This document shows, piece by piece, positions 8,186 through 17,877 of a DNA stretch of 64,000 nt. The notes beneath the pieces are model-generated. The model had not been told where the DNA came from. It did no database searches and was given only the letters and a program-made list of their open reading frames with translations. Made by a program: the position numbers and the translations under genes. Origin of the DNA: Virgibacillus sp. NKC19-3. GTDB taxonomy: Bacteria > Bacillota > Bacilli > Bacillales > Amphibacillaceae. How positions within the stretch are numbered: position 1 is the first letter of the stretch; each line of letters begins with the position of its first letter. The stretch lies in assembly GCF_019837165.1 (NCBI RefSeq), contig NZ_JAGYHC010000001.1, forward strand, positions 744,001-808,000, read 5' to 3'.

Positions 8186-9247
8186 CTACGAGTTCATTAT
8201 TGTATCCAATTTACGAAAGAAAACTTCCATATCTTCATCCGTTCCAATTGTAATACGCAGATAGTTATCGATACCCGGTTTTTTAAAATGCCGTACAAGC
8301 ACATCATTCTGTTTAAGCTTCGTATAGACCTCTTCGGCTGTTCGATGATAATGACTTGCAAAAATGAAGTTTGCTTGGGAGGGGAGAACATAAAATCCAC
8401 GTTTTTTCATTTCTGTTACCACCCATTCCCTCGTATGGATTACTTTTTCGATGGTAGCTGTAAAATAGTCAGTATCTTTTACAGCAGCTTCTGCACCGGC
8501 AATAGCGAGTCGATCCAGCGTATAGGAATTGAATGAATCCTTTATCCGAGTTAATGCTTCGATAAGATCGGGATTTCCCATTGCAAATCCAATCCGGAGA
8601 CCTGCGAGTGATCGTGATTTTGACATGGTTTGTACGATAAGTGCATTATCGTATTGATGAATGAGCGATGCTGCAGATTTTGATGCAAAATCAATATAGG
8701 CCTCATCAATAACCACTACCTGATTCGGGTTATTTTCTAAGATCTCCGTAACACCTTTCAAATCCAAATAGATACTCGTAGGCGCATTTGGATTTGGAAA
8801 AATGACGCCACCTTCCGATTGAAAAAAAGCTTCTACAGGTAATGTGAAATCCCTGTTTAAGGGGACTTCTTCATAGGAAATCTGGAATAGTTTGGCATAA
8901 ACCGGATAAAAGCTATATGAAATAGCTGGAAAGCGAATGGCTTTTCCTGGTTCAAAAAAAGCCATAAAGGAAAATGCCAATACCTCATCAGATCCGTTTC
9001 CAACAAAAATGTTATCCTGTGATAGATTATAGTACGTAGCAATGTCCCGTTTTAGCTGATCGGCAGTGGGTGATGGGTATAGATTTAATTTCTGGTCAAG
9101 CTCATGTTTAATCGCATCAATCACGTTTGGTGATGGTGGATATGGATTTTCGTTTGTGTTCAACTTGATGATGTCTTGCTTGTCCATCTGTTCACCAGGT
9201 ACGTAAGGTTCCGTTCGTTTTGCAAGTGTGCTCCAAAAGTTACTCAT
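8186..9247 (-). CDS. hisC: Histidinol-phosphate aminotransferase
   Basis: PLP enzyme converting imidazole-acetol phosphate and glutamate to histidinol phosphate, 353 residues. Visible marks are [12 protein letters not shown] near the N-terminus, VIDEAYIDF, and [16 protein letters not shown], where the SKS lysine binds PLP. ATG 9247 overlaps the hisIE stop by 8 bases behind GAAGGG, giving a standard length, so the 22-residue upstream extension is not used. It is the last gene of the leftward his operon. HisC of this type often also serves aromatic amino acid transamination in Bacillus, which cannot be judged from the sequence. Confidence 0.93.
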   Translation of the reverse strand: MSNFWSTLAKRTEPYVPGEQMDKQDIIKLNTNENPYPPSPNVIDAIKHELDQKLNLYPSPTADQLKRDIATYYNLSQDNIFVGNGSDEVLAFSFMAFFEPGKAIRFPAISYSFYPVYAKLFQISYEEVPLNRDFTLPVEAFFQSEGGVIFPNPNAPTSIYLDLKGVTEILENNPNQVVVIDEAYIDFASKSAASLIHQYDNALIVQTMSKSRSLAGLRIGFAMGNPDLIEALTRIKDSFNSYTLDRLAIAGAEAAVKDTDYFTATIEKVIHTREWVVTEMKKRGFYVLPSQANFIFASHYHRTAEEVYTKLKQNDVLVRHFKKPGIDNYLRITIGTDEDMEVFFRKLDTIMNS

Positions 9248-9881
9248 TTGCATGCCCTTCTTTTTGAATATGTCTGCTATGAAGTTCTTTTTTGAGATCC
9301 TCGATGCGCACATCTAGTAATTCCATTAACACAAGGTTGTGGTAAATGAGATCTGAAATCTCCCATGTCACTTCCTTTTTGCTTGTATTTTTGGCACCGA
9401 TGATAACTTCACTTGCTTCTTCGCCTATTTTTTTCAGAACCTTATCGATACCTTCATGGAAAAGATAGGTAGTATAGGATCCCTCAACAGGTTGCTGGCG
9501 ACGCGCTTTTATTTTGCGGGCGATGGTGTGTATGACGTCCGTCGTGACTGCTTCTTGTTCATGCAGTACCTGATGAAAGCATGTATCCGCTCCGGTATGG
9601 CACGCAGGCCCCAGTGGTTTTACTTGGATTAATAGTGCATCAGTGTCACAATCAAATGTTATTTTTTTAACCTGTTGTTTGTTTCCGGAAGTTTCACCTT
9701 TATTCCAAAGCTCCTGACGTTTTCTGCTGAAAAACCATGTTTCATTGGTTTGGATGGTTTTCAGGATAGAGGCTTCATTCATATAGGCCAGGGTTAGTAC
9801 ATTTCCGGTTTCTGCGTCCTGTACGATTGCTGGTATAAGCCCATGTTCATCAAATGTAAGTTGTTTCATATTTACTTCCAT
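9240..9881 (-). CDS. hisIE: Bifunctional phosphoribosyl-AMP cyclohydrolase / phosphoribosyl-ATP pyrophosphatase
   Basis: Two-domain enzyme of 213 residues for steps two and three of histidine synthesis. The HisI part (1-115) has the zinc-binding pattern [10 protein letters not shown] and [13 protein letters not shown]; the HisE part (125-205) has [21 protein letters not shown] and the NTP-pyrophosphatase metal-site region ASEVIIGAK. The start ATG shares its A with the hisF stop (TAATG) behind AGGAGGG, which indicates coupling. The fused form is usual in Bacillus. Confidence 0.93.
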   Translation of the reverse strand: MEVNMKQLTFDEHGLIPAIVQDAETGNVLTLAYMNEASILKTIQTNETWFFSRKRQELWNKGETSGNKQQVKKITFDCDTDALLIQVKPLGPACHTGADTCFHQVLHEQEAVTTDVIHTIARKIKARRQQPVEGSYTTYLFHEGIDKVLKKIGEEASEVIIGAKNTSKKEVTWEISDLIYHNLVLMELLDVRIEDLKKELHSRHIQKEGHANE

Positions 9882-10645
9882 TACGTATCCCTCCTTACGA
9901 TGATATCTTTTGCTTCCAGGTATTTTTTCAATGCTGGTAGTTGGATTTCGCTGTAGTGAAAAACAGATGCTGCTAGTGCAGCGTCTGCACCGCCTTCCTT
10001 TAATACATTGTAGAAATGTGCTTTTGTCCCCGCGCCGCCACTGGCTACAATAGGGATATTAACCGAATCTGCAATTGCTCTTGTTAAGGCCAGATGATAA
10101 CCATTTTTTTCGCCGTCTACATCCATGGCGTTTACAACGATTTCACCTGCGCCAAGTTGCTCCCCTCGTTGTGCCCACTCGATCACATCCATACATGTAT
10201 TATTACGGCCCCCTTTGGTATATACTTGCCAAGCATCCGCAGTTGCTTCTTTTGCGTCAATGGATAACACAATACATTGTGATCCGAATTTCAAGGCCGC
10301 TTCTCGAATAAGTGCTGGATTGCTAACAGCAGCACTATTGATGGACACTTTATCTGCGCCTGCGCGCAGGACGTTATGAATATCGTCCAACGTGCGAATG
10401 CCACCCCCTACTGTAAAAGGGATCGCAATTTCTGCTGCAACTTTTTCAACAACATCCAGGAAAATATCTCTATCCTCATTAGATGCAGTGATATCATAGA
10501 AAACCAGCTCGTCGGCGCCAGCTTGATTGTATTGTTTAGCCAAGTCGACAGGATCCGCAACATCCTGGATATTTTGAAATTTTTTTCCTTTGACAACCCG
10601 GCCATTGTCGACGTCCAGGCAGGGGATAATTCGTTTAGCGAGCAT
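9881..10645 (-). CDS. hisF: Imidazole glycerol phosphate synthase, cyclase subunit
   Basis: TIM-barrel synthase half of 254 residues that condenses ammonia from HisH with PRFAR to give IGP and AICAR. The N-terminus [20 protein letters not shown] is diagnostic, with the catalytic Asp at 11. GGGIRTL and GGAGT provide the two phosphate sites. I use ATG 10645 behind GGTGGTGA, which overlaps hisA by 11 bases; a start nine codons earlier would add residues no HisF has. Partner HisH is two genes upstream. Confidence 0.94.
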   Translation of the reverse strand: MLAKRIIPCLDVDNGRVVKGKKFQNIQDVADPVDLAKQYNQAGADELVFYDITASNEDRDIFLDVVEKVAAEIAIPFTVGGGIRTLDDIHNVLRAGADKVSINSAAVSNPALIREAALKFGSQCIVLSIDAKEATADAWQVYTKGGRNNTCMDVIEWAQRGEQLGAGEIVVNAMDVDGEKNGYHLALTRAIADSVNIPIVASGGAGTKAHFYNVLKEGGADAALAASVFHYSEIQLPALKKYLEAKDIIVRRDT

Positions 10646-11357
10646 TTCGATCACCACCCATGATTGTTTCAAAATCTAATGTCCCATCATATAAAGCTTT
10701 TCCGATAATGGCTCCATGTAGATGTAAATGTTCTAACTGCTCGATGTCGCTCTGGGAAGTAATTCCGCCTGAGGCAATAACATTCATCGAGGATGCCTCA
10801 TTCATCGTCTGTAATTCACTGAAATTCGGACCTTCCAACATCCCGTCTTTTGCAATATCGGTATAAATAATCGTCTGGACTCCAGTAGCTTCTAACTCTT
10901 TAACGAGATCAATAGCTTTTATGGTGCTTGTTTTTGTCCAACCATCTGTAGCAACATAGCCATGACGTGCATCAATGGATACGGCTATTTTATCCCCATA
11001 TGTTTGTACAGCCTTTTTTAAAAATTCCTTGTCATGAATAGCTGCGGTTCCGATGATGACCCGATCGGCCCCAGCAGTGATATATTCTTCAATGATTTCT
11101 AAGGAACGAATGCCACCTCCGATTTGAACTGGGATGGAAGTTTGATCTGTGATCGCTTTGATTAACGCTTTATTGCTGGTTTCTCCCGTTTTTGCTGCGT
11201 CAAGGTCAACGATATGCAAATACGCAGCAAGTTGTGCCTCCCAGCTTGCTGCAATTTCTGCTGGATCTTCGCTATAGATTTTTTCTTTTTTGTAATCACC
11301 CTGAACTAGGCGGACGCATTTTCCATCTTTAATGTCAATTGCTGGAAAAAGAATCAT
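10635..11357 (-). CDS. hisA: ProFAR isomerase
   Basis: 1-(5-phosphoribosyl)-5-[(5-phosphoribosylamino)methylideneamino]imidazole-4-carboxamide isomerase, 240 residues, a HisF-like TIM barrel. [20 protein letters not shown] carries the catalytic Asp at 8; [10 protein letters not shown] and VIASGGI are the two phosphate-binding loops. The start overlaps the hisH stop as ATGA. Length is normal for the family. Confidence 0.94.
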   Translation of the reverse strand: MILFPAIDIKDGKCVRLVQGDYKKEKIYSEDPAEIAASWEAQLAAYLHIVDLDAAKTGETSNKALIKAITDQTSIPVQIGGGIRSLEIIEEYITAGADRVIIGTAAIHDKEFLKKAVQTYGDKIAVSIDARHGYVATDGWTKTSTIKAIDLVKELEATGVQTIIYTDIAKDGMLEGPNFSELQTMNEASSMNVIASGGITSQSDIEQLEHLHLHGAIIGKALYDGTLDFETIMGGDRNAR

Positions 11358-11959
11358 GACATCATCTCCCCGAAGTTTTGTAAAAGCTGCATTCCTGTTG
11401 TTCCACTTTTTTCCGGATGGAATTGTATGCCGGTAATATTGTCCTTTTGTACGATGGCAGGAACTTTTCCACCGTAATCCGTGCTTGCCAGTAATGTTTC
11501 TTCTCGAAAGCTTGAGACGGCATAGGAATGGACGAAATACACATACGCGTTGTCAGTAATGGAAGTAAACCAAGGACTTTCTTTTTCCTGTGTTATATTG
11601 TTCCATCCCATATGTGGAACCTTGACGGAGCTGCTAATACGGCTAACTTCACCCTGAAGCAAGCCAAGCCCATCCCATGAGCCGTCTTCATAGCTAGTCT
11701 CGTAAAATAGCTGCATACCTAAACAAATCCCGAGCACCGGCTTGCCAGCAGCCACTTCCTGTTTTAACACTTCTATTAATCCTAACTTATGAAGTGTTTC
11801 CATGGCATCGTTAAATGCCCCGACTCCAGGAAGAATGATGGCCTTGCTGTTTTGGATCCTTTTAGGATCTGTGGTTAAACAAGAATCCATATTTTCCTTT
11901 GTTAAAGCAAATTGTAGACTCTTAACATTGCCTGCACCATAGTCTATAATTGCAATCAT
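11354..11959 (-). CDS. hisH: Imidazole glycerol phosphate synthase, glutaminase subunit
   Basis: Class I glutamine amidotransferase of 201 residues that supplies ammonia to HisF. The triad is visible as Cys79 in VLGICLGMQL and His181/Glu183 in IQFHPEKSG; the oxyanion strand PGVGAF is at 44-49. AAGGGG precedes the start. About 110 bases separate it from hisB, the only real gap in the operon, and that gap holds a repeat pair. Confidence 0.93.
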   Translation of the reverse strand: MIAIIDYGAGNVKSLQFALTKENMDSCLTTDPKRIQNSKAIILPGVGAFNDAMETLHKLGLIEVLKQEVAAGKPVLGICLGMQLFYETSYEDGSWDGLGLLQGEVSRISSSVKVPHMGWNNITQEKESPWFTSITDNAYVYFVHSYAVSSFREETLLASTDYGGKVPAIVQKDNITGIQFHPEKSGTTGMQLLQNFGEMMS

Positions 11960-11991
11960 AAATTACACCCCTTACTGCTAATAGTTCCACA

Positions 11992-12069
11992 AGGGACAAG
12001 GGGACAGGCCCATTGTCCCTGCTACATCAGAAGGAAAGTGGGACAAAGGACCTGTCCCTGTGTCCCACT
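11992..12069. repeat. Two GGGACA hairpins between hisH and hisB
   Basis: Two palindromic units: AGGGACAA / TTGTCCCT (11992-11999 with 12013-12020) and AGTGGGACA / TGTCCCACT (12037-12045 with 12061-12069). Both share GGACA...TGTCC cores, and the second overlaps the hisB stop codon. They sit in the middle of an otherwise tightly overlapping operon, as an inserted intergenic palindromic element would. Similar GGGACA/TGTCCC blocks recur between genes in Bacillaceae as I remember them. Confidence 0.7.
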
Positions 12070-12652
12070 ATAAAATCCCTTTTGTTGAGGGGATTCCTTT
12101 CATTCTTTCATTTTTCTGACTGGCATGATCTAGTGCTCGGCCGAAGCCTTTGAAAATTGATTCGATAATATGGTGTGCGTTTTTCCCGTATGCGAGATTA
12201 ATATGAAGGGTTACGCCTGCATGACGCACAAACCCTAGGAAAAAATCTTCTACTAATTCGGTATCAAATACACCAACCTTATCCTTTAGTCCTTCAACAT
12301 GATACACAAGATAGGGACGTCCGCTGATATCCAATGAAATCGTAGCTAAGGCCTCATCCATTGGCGAAGTGACTGTTGCATAACGTGTAATGCCTTCTTT
12401 ATTTCCTAGTGCCTGATGAAAGGCTTGGCCCATGACAATTCCAATATCTTCTACAGAATGGTGCTGATCTACTTCCAAATCTCCAACACATGATACTTGA
12501 AGATCAAATAAACCATGTTTGGTCATTAATGTAAGCATATGGTCGAGGAAACCAACACCGGTATCGACCTGAGAATGTCCCGTACCATCAATCGTAAAAT
12601 CCAAATCAATTGCTGTCTCGGTCGTTGTTCTATTCAGCGTATATTTACGCAT
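12068..12652 (-). CDS. hisB: Imidazoleglycerol-phosphate dehydratase
   Basis: Dehydratase of 194 residues giving imidazole-acetol phosphate. The metal-binding repeats are visible as [35 protein letters not shown] and [15 protein letters not shown] 12652 behind AGGATGATC overlaps the hisD stop by 8 bases and gives the usual length; the twelve upstream codons lie within hisD and are not needed. This is the monofunctional form, consistent with a separate histidinol phosphatase gene (hisJ) next to the operon. Confidence 0.94.
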   Translation of the reverse strand: MRKYTLNRTTTETAIDLDFTIDGTGHSQVDTGVGFLDHMLTLMTKHGLFDLQVSCVGDLEVDQHHSVEDIGIVMGQAFHQALGNKEGITRYATVTSPMDEALATISLDISGRPYLVYHVEGLKDKVGVFDTELVEDFFLGFVRHAGVTLHINLAYGKNAHHIIESIFKGFGRALDHASQKNERMKGIPSTKGIL

Positions 12653-13928
12653 CCAGATCATCCTTTCTGACTTCAATGGCACTTGCATGTGCGGTTAGTT
12701 CTTCTGTATTTGCTAATGTTTTAATTTGATCCGCGCTTTTAAGCAATGCCTCTTGTGAATAACTAATAACACTTGATTTTTTCACGAAATCATAGACACC
12801 AAGTGGAGATGCGAATCGAGCCGTACCATTTGTTGGTAAGGTGTGATTTGGCCCCGCCAAGTAATCACCTAAAGGCTCGGGAGTATAATTTCCTAGAAAA
12901 ATGGCTCCGGCATGTTTAATGTATGGTAATTTTTCAGATGGATTTTCAACCATTAGTTCCAGATGTTCAGGCGCAATTTCATTAGCAACGGAGAGTGCAT
13001 CGATTATATTTTCTGCAATAATTATTTTCCCATTTTGATCCAACGATTGCTGAATGGTTGCCTTTCGCTCAAGGGTGGCAGACTGTCTTTCTATTTCTGC
13101 GATTACGTTATCGGCTAACTCTGCACTTGTTGTGACACATATTGCACTTGCTGATTCATCATGCTCTGCTTGGGATAGTAGATCCGCAGCGATAAATGTA
13201 GGATTGGCTGTTTCGTCTGCTACTACGCAAATTTCGCTAGGTCCCGCAATCATATCGATAGCTACATCGCCGAACACCCATTTTTTCGCTCTAGCAACAT
13301 AAGCATTCCCAGGGCCAACAATCTTTGCAACTTTTTCTATTGTTTCTGTGCCATAAGCAAGTGCAGCGATTGCCTGGGCACCCCCAACTTTATAAATTCT
13401 ATCAACACCGGATTCTGCTGCGGCAACAAGCACATAGGGATTTACTTTCCCGTTTTTAAGTGGAGGAGTAACGATTTGAATGTTTTCCACACCGGCTAAC
13501 TTTGCTGGTATCACGTTCATTAAAACCGAGGAAGGATAAGCGGCTTTCCCACCTGGTATATAGACACCCACGGTCTCTAATGGCGTCACTTTTTGTCCCA
13601 GCATGATCTCGGTGCCTTGATTTAGAAACCATGATTGTTCGGTTTGTGCTTGATGAAATATGGTGATATTTTCCTTAGCCTGTTGGATAGACGTTAGAAA
13701 TTCGGAATCAACCCATTGTCTGGCTTCATCAAATTCTTGTTCGGATACGATAAGGTCATTTAATTTCACGCCATCCAACGTTTCAGTGTAGGCAGATAGC
13801 GCTTCATCTCCATTTTCCCTCACTTTTTGTATTATCTCTAATACAGTTTGATCCAGTTCCGTATCCTCCGTTTGTATGGAAGTACGCTCATCAACGGTTC
13901 TGAACGCTTCTGCCGTTATTATTTTCAT
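12645..13928 (-). CDS. hisD: Histidinol dehydrogenase
   Basis: Zinc-dependent NAD enzyme of 427 residues that oxidises histidinol twice to histidine. [31 protein letters not shown] and the signature [15 protein letters not shown] are present; AEHDESA and the later EHLELM and HTLPTNG supply metal and catalytic residues. The start lies six bases after the hisG stop. Length matches the family. Confidence 0.94.
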   Translation of the reverse strand: MKIITAEAFRTVDERTSIQTEDTELDQTVLEIIQKVRENGDEALSAYTETLDGVKLNDLIVSEQEFDEARQWVDSEFLTSIQQAKENITIFHQAQTEQSWFLNQGTEIMLGQKVTPLETVGVYIPGGKAAYPSSVLMNVIPAKLAGVENIQIVTPPLKNGKVNPYVLVAAAESGVDRIYKVGGAQAIAALAYGTETIEKVAKIVGPGNAYVARAKKWVFGDVAIDMIAGPSEICVVADETANPTFIAADLLSQAEHDESASAICVTTSAELADNVIAEIERQSATLERKATIQQSLDQNGKIIIAENIIDALSVANEIAPEHLELMVENPSEKLPYIKHAGAIFLGNYTPEPLGDYLAGPNHTLPTNGTARFASPLGVYDFVKKSSVISYSQEALLKSADQIKTLANTEELTAHASAIEVRKDDLDA

Positions 13929-13934
13929 GTATCA

Positions 13935-14555
13935 TCACTCCAAGACAGATTTTAAATTGGTTATAAAATAATCGATAGATGCAGACTTCGTAGCAAAACT
14001 TGCTTTATTAACAATTAATCTTGTACTAATATCCTCTAACTCTTCGAAAATGGTCAATCCATTTTCATTAATGGTGTTTCCTGTTTCCACAATATCGACA
14101 ATCAAATCAGCCAATCCGATAAGTGGGGCAAGTTCAACCGATCCATTTAATTTCACGGTTTCAATAGCTGTCCCTCTTTTCTGAAAATGTTTTTTGGCAA
14201 CGGTTGGGTATTTGGATGCGATTGTAAGATTTTTATCCGGATATTGACCCGGTTTTCCGGCAACCACGAATTTACATTTTCCTAGTTTTAGATCAAGCAT
14301 CTCGTATACATCCGTCTGAGCTTCGAGAATATTGTCTTTCCCCACGATCCCGATATCCGCTGCTCCTTTCTCCACGTATGTCGGGACATCGACGGCTTTA
14401 ACAAATATTAATTTAATGCTTTCATCCGTATTATAAAAGACTAATTTTCTACTACTCTCGTTGATATCTGTAAAATATATACCTGCAGCTTCCAAAAGCG
14501 CCATTGTTTTTTCCGTTGTCCGTCCTTTGGCCATGGCGAGTGTTATTGCTTCCAC
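13935..14555 (-). CDS. hisG: ATP phosphoribosyltransferase, short form catalytic subunit
   Basis: Committed step of histidine synthesis: ATP plus PRPP to phosphoribosyl-ATP. At 206 residues it is the short form lacking the C-terminal regulatory domain, so it needs HisZ, encoded just upstream. AITLAMAKGRTTEKT opens the protein and the PRPP loop region is LADLIVDIVETGNTINENGL. I choose GTG 14555 with AGGGGG eight bases before it; an ATG further upstream would lie 38 bases inside hisZ and add residues unlike the family. Feedback control by histidine would act through HisZ. Confidence 0.9.
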   Translation of the reverse strand: MEAITLAMAKGRTTEKTMALLEAAGIYFTDINESSRKLVFYNTDESIKLIFVKAVDVPTYVEKGAADIGIVGKDNILEAQTDVYEMLDLKLGKCKFVVAGKPGQYPDKNLTIASKYPTVAKKHFQKRGTAIETVKLNGSVELAPLIGLADLIVDIVETGNTINENGLTIFEELEDISTRLIVNKASFATKSASIDYFITNLKSVLE

Positions 14556-14568
14556 TTCCAAATTCCCC

Positions 14569-15792
14569 CTATTCGTTTTGAAGCAGTGCAATGAGTTCAT
14601 CTGCATTCGTGAAATCTTGCGTTCTGTTGTTCCGGCAAACCAACTGCTGGTTATTTATATAATGGACTGTATACAGGGCTTTAACTTCCTTGTTTGTGTC
14701 GTTTGGAAATGTTAGGACTTGATAGCCCTCTTCCCGTAATTGATAAGACATAGCTAAAGCTTCTCTTTGTTTATCAATCTCGTAATAAATCACCATATCT
14801 GCAGGAGAGTGTTGCTGCCTGGCTAAATTTTGCTGATGCAGTGCGTCTACGAGATAATCAACCTCAAAGGCAAAACCAATTGCTGGCGTTTGCTCGTCGT
14901 TCTGCACGATCAAATTATCATATCTTCCACCCATCAACACAGGTTTGCCAACGTTGTTTACAAACCCTTGGAAGATAATACCAGTATAATAATCCATATG
15001 ATTAACTAAGCCAAGGTTGAACACGACATTATCTTCTGCCTGATAATCCTTCAGTACGTCGTAAACATGGATAAGGTTCCTTAGAATTGCTTGCATTTTC
15101 TCATTTTGAATAATTTCTTTTGCCTGTTTTATCACATTTAAGGGATCGCCGTACAACAGTGGTATCGCCTGTATAGCTGCTCGTATATCTGAGGCGATAG
15201 GTAGTTTCTCCAGGAAAGGCTTTATTTCTACGGTGTTTTTTGATTGAATGAGTTCCAGTAATACATTTAAATCTTCCTGCTCAATAGCTGCTTGTTCTAC
15301 CAGTTCTTTAAAAAAACCTGCATGGCCTATTTCTATTTTAAAATTAGAAAAGCCTAAATCCTTCAATGTATGGACCGCCAGCATAAGTACTTCAGCATTG
15401 CTTTGAGGCGTGTTTGCATCAAAATATTCAATCCCAGCTTGAGTTCTCTCTTTTTGGTCATCCTCAGTGAAGGTTTGACGAAAAACATCCAGTACATAGA
15501 AAACGCGCGGATGGTTGGTGCTGTTTAATGCTGTCATTCGGCTTATCGGGATGGTCACGTCAGGTCTTAGTACCATCACTTTTCCGGAAGTATCAATAAC
15601 TTTTATCATTTCGTCTTTATTTACCGTTCCAGGAAAATCTGCATACAAATCATATGATTCAAATGTAGAGGTCCGTATTTGTTTATAGCCATAAGTAGTA
15701 AAGCGAGTCCTGAGCGTTTCTATAAGCCTATCTCTTATCTGAAAATCTTCAACCCCCGTATGCTGACCGTTATCCATCATGTATGGTTGCAT
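14569..15792 (-). CDS. hisZ: ATP phosphoribosyltransferase regulatory subunit
   Basis: HisRS-like paralogue of 407 residues that activates short HisG and binds histidine. Class II synthetase motifs are present in degenerate form (DEMIKVIDTSGKVMVLRPDVTIPISRM, shown here only as the start of motif 2, and GRYDNLI), while the anticodon-binding domain is not a normal one. AAGGAG precedes ATG 15792. It is the first gene of the operon, directly after the divergent promoter region, as in B. subtilis. Confidence 0.92.
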   Translation of the reverse strand: MQPYMMDNGQHTGVEDFQIRDRLIETLRTRFTTYGYKQIRTSTFESYDLYADFPGTVNKDEMIKVIDTSGKVMVLRPDVTIPISRMTALNSTNHPRVFYVLDVFRQTFTEDDQKERTQAGIEYFDANTPQSNAEVLMLAVHTLKDLGFSNFKIEIGHAGFFKELVEQAAIEQEDLNVLLELIQSKNTVEIKPFLEKLPIASDIRAAIQAIPLLYGDPLNVIKQAKEIIQNEKMQAILRNLIHVYDVLKDYQAEDNVVFNLGLVNHMDYYTGIIFQGFVNNVGKPVLMGGRYDNLIVQNDEQTPAIGFAFEVDYLVDALHQQNLARQQHSPADMVIYYEIDKQREALAMSYQLREEGYQVLTFPNDTNKEVKALYTVHYINNQQLVCRNNRTQDFTNADELIALLQNE

Positions 15793-15855
15793 GGTAAATC
15801 TCCTTTCCCATTCGCTTTATCACTTTATTGCTTTATTTAAGTAAAGTTATATAGT

Positions 15856-15884
15856 ATTCTAATAAGTATACAGAAAAAAGTCAA
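15856..15884 (-). promoter_or_regulatory. Promoter of the his operon, divergent from hisJ
   Basis: Read leftward, TTGACT (15884-15879) and TAGAAT (15861-15856) are 17 bases apart, about 60 bases before the hisZ start. The short leader leaves no room for a T-box. A rightward pair, TTGCTT then TATAGT 16 bases on, overlaps it and could serve hisJ. Confidence 0.6.
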
Positions 15885-15905
15885 TAAAAAATAAGGAGAA
15901 TTTTC

Positions 15906-16715
15906 ATGTTTGATTATCATATTCATAGTAATTTTTCCGCTGATTGTGAGACATCAATGGAAAATACAATAGAACAAGCGATAAAATTGGGTCTGAAGGA
16001 AGTCTGTTTTACCGAGCATATCGATTACGATTACCCGGATACCACCATTCATTTCGAATTTGATTTGGATCAATATGATCGAAAATTAAAAGAAATGCAA
16101 GCTGCTTATGCTGGAAGACTTCGAATAAAAAAGGGAATCGAAATTGGCGTGCAGCCTCATTTATTACATCGATATGAAACACTAATGCGAGAGAGGGCGT
16201 TTGATTTTGTCATTTGTTCCATGCATACAGCTGAAGGAAAGGACTTACATTCCGGATCTTTTTTAAAAAATTATACCGTAAATGAGGCACATCAAGCGTA
16301 TTATGAGGAGCTTCTGGATTGTGTGAAAAACTATAAAAACTTTGATGTATTAGGACATGTTGATTTGATTAAACGATATACGAAAGAAAAAAGCAGTAAT
16401 AATTTTCATGATATCCTCGCAGCTATTTTCAAAGAAATTATTCCAGAGGGCAAGGGGATTGAATTAAATACATCCGGAATTCGATATGGTCTGGAAGGTG
16501 GCATGCCGAGTGTGGATATTTTACATTTATATAAAGAATGCGGTGGCGAAATAGTAACATTAGGCTCCGACTCTCATATAGAAACAACAGTGGCCTATCA
16601 GTTTAAAGAATCGCTGGAAATGCTTGAAGCCATTGGATTTAAATATGTGGCTACTTTTGCGAACCGTAAGCCGACGTTTCATTCGATTGCAAATCTAATA
16701 TCATCATTCACATAA
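15906..16715 (+). CDS. hisJ: Histidinol-phosphate phosphatase, PHP family
   Basis: Removes phosphate from histidinol phosphate, the step missing from the monofunctional HisB here; 269 residues. The PHP metal ligands are visible: YHIHSNFSADC (His5, His7), CFTEHIDYD, CSMHTAEGK, LGHVDLIKRY and TLGSDSHIETT. AAGGAG lies nine bases before the ATG. It is transcribed divergently from the his operon with overlapping promoter elements, so all ten pathway activities are encoded side by side. Confidence 0.93.
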   Translation: MFDYHIHSNFSADCETSMENTIEQAIKLGLKEVCFTEHIDYDYPDTTIHFEFDLDQYDRKLKEMQAAYAGRLRIKKGIEIGVQPHLLHRYETLMRERAFDFVICSMHTAEGKDLHSGSFLKNYTVNEAHQAYYEELLDCVKNYKNFDVLGHVDLIKRYTKEKSSNNFHDILAAIFKEIIPEGKGIELNTSGIRYGLEGGMPSVDILHLYKECGGEIVTLGSDSHIETTVAYQFKESLEMLEAIGFKYVATFANRKPTFHSIANLISSFT

Positions 16716-16826
16716 TCGCCTTCCTCATAACTGCTAATACATGGTATAATAAAGAGAGGAAAATTATTGTATAAGTGTGTGCTCAAAAAAGGGGATAAAA
16801 GGACCGAGGTTAAGTGCGCCACGTTC

Positions 16827-16934
16827 TGGGACTGCGCGTAAATGCTCGTCCCACCGAAAACATTTGGGACTGCGCTAAAAGCTCGTCCCACCGGAAACAT
16901 TTGGGACTGCGTGTAAATGCTTGTCTCATCGAGG
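16827..16934. repeat. Three tandem 37/38-bp palindromic repeats
   Basis: Three copies beginning TGGGACTGCG at 16827, 16865 and 16902. In the first two copies GGGAC pairs with GTCCC about 20 bases later; the third has decayed to TGTCTCA. The unit lies between hisJ and the hydrolase gene. No ribosome site or family supports the open frame that crosses it, so I treat it as noncoding. Confidence 0.75.
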
Positions 16935-17000
16935 TGTTATTTTTACGGGCTTTTTTGACATCCACTATAAACATGGGTTCAGTAAGTGAGGGGAAAATGT

Positions 17001-17813
17001 TTGAATAAGAAAATCATTATAAGTTTAACATCATCTTTAATTATGATTGTAGGTGTTATTACTATTTTATATACACCAAGTAAAGCCAAATCGGAACATT
17101 ACAGCGGGGATCCAACGGTGTTTGTTCATGGTTATAAAGGAACATCCAACTCATTTGGCTTTATGTTGGATCGGTTTGAAAACTCCTACCAATGGGGAAA
17201 TAAAGCGTTGGTATATTATGTTTCCTCCCAAGGCAGGGTAGAGGAATACAATTTGAATAAAGGGAAACAGGAGCCAGCATTTGTACAAGTGGTTTTTGAA
17301 AATAACCGAGCTAGTATTGATGATACAACATATTGGTTATCTTCCGCTTTACATCATATGAAGGAGTCTTATTCTATTGATTCTATTAACCTTGTAGGCC
17401 ACTCGATGGGCGGAATTACTGGTTTGCAGTATTTGCAGGATTATGCGGGAGGAGAATATCCGAATGTAACTAAACTGGTTACGATCGGCAGCCCTTTTAA
17501 TGGGATTTACAGCCATGAATATTTTCAAATTCATCAGGATGCAGGAGCCATCGATTTAAAACCGGATTCCCTTGCGCTCCAGCTGCTGCATGATAAGACG
17601 ATTCCGGAAAATACGAATGTGCTTAGTGTTGGCAGTACAGGAGATACAGTGGCCATGCCGGAGAGTGTACAAGCCATACAATCCATTGTACCGAGTCATC
17701 AATTGGAAGAGATTATGATTGAAAACAAGCGTCTTGGACATAGTGCTCTGCATGAAAGTAAGCAGGTTGATAAAATAATTCATTCTTTTCTGTGGCAAGA
17801 TGATCGCAGATAA
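17001..17813 (+). CDS. Secreted alpha/beta hydrolase (DUF915-type)
   Basis: Exported or membrane-anchored hydrolase of 270 residues. An N-terminal hydrophobic helix (about 4-27) is a signal peptide or anchor. PTVFVHGYKGTSNSFG forms the oxyanion region, the nucleophile elbow is GHSMGG, and a C-terminal LGHSALHES supplies the likely catalytic His; the acid is probably in SVGSTGD. I start at TTG 17001 since GAGGGG is seven bases before it; the GTG at 16986 overlaps that site. The substrate is unknown; family members are lipase/esterase-like. It stands alone between repeat DNA and murB. Confidence 0.8.
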   Translation: MNKKIIISLTSSLIMIVGVITILYTPSKAKSEHYSGDPTVFVHGYKGTSNSFGFMLDRFENSYQWGNKALVYYVSSQGRVEEYNLNKGKQEPAFVQVVFENNRASIDDTTYWLSSALHHMKESYSIDSINLVGHSMGGITGLQYLQDYAGGEYPNVTKLVTIGSPFNGIYSHEYFQIHQDAGAIDLKPDSLALQLLHDKTIPENTNVLSVGSTGDTVAMPESVQAIQSIVPSHQLEEIMIENKRLGHSALHESKQVDKIIHSFLWQDDRR

Positions 17814-17877
17814 CTTACAATAGTACAGATGAATATAATCAAATACAAACGGAAAAATTTCTAAAGGAATGATATAG

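Noticed and set aside
15793-15905. T-box leader for the his operon
   Set aside because: The region is only 113 bases, with a consensus promoter within it and no GGGTGGNACCG core.
16814-17008. 64-codon open frame upstream of the hydrolase
   Set aside because: It reads through three tandem palindromic repeats and has no ribosome site.
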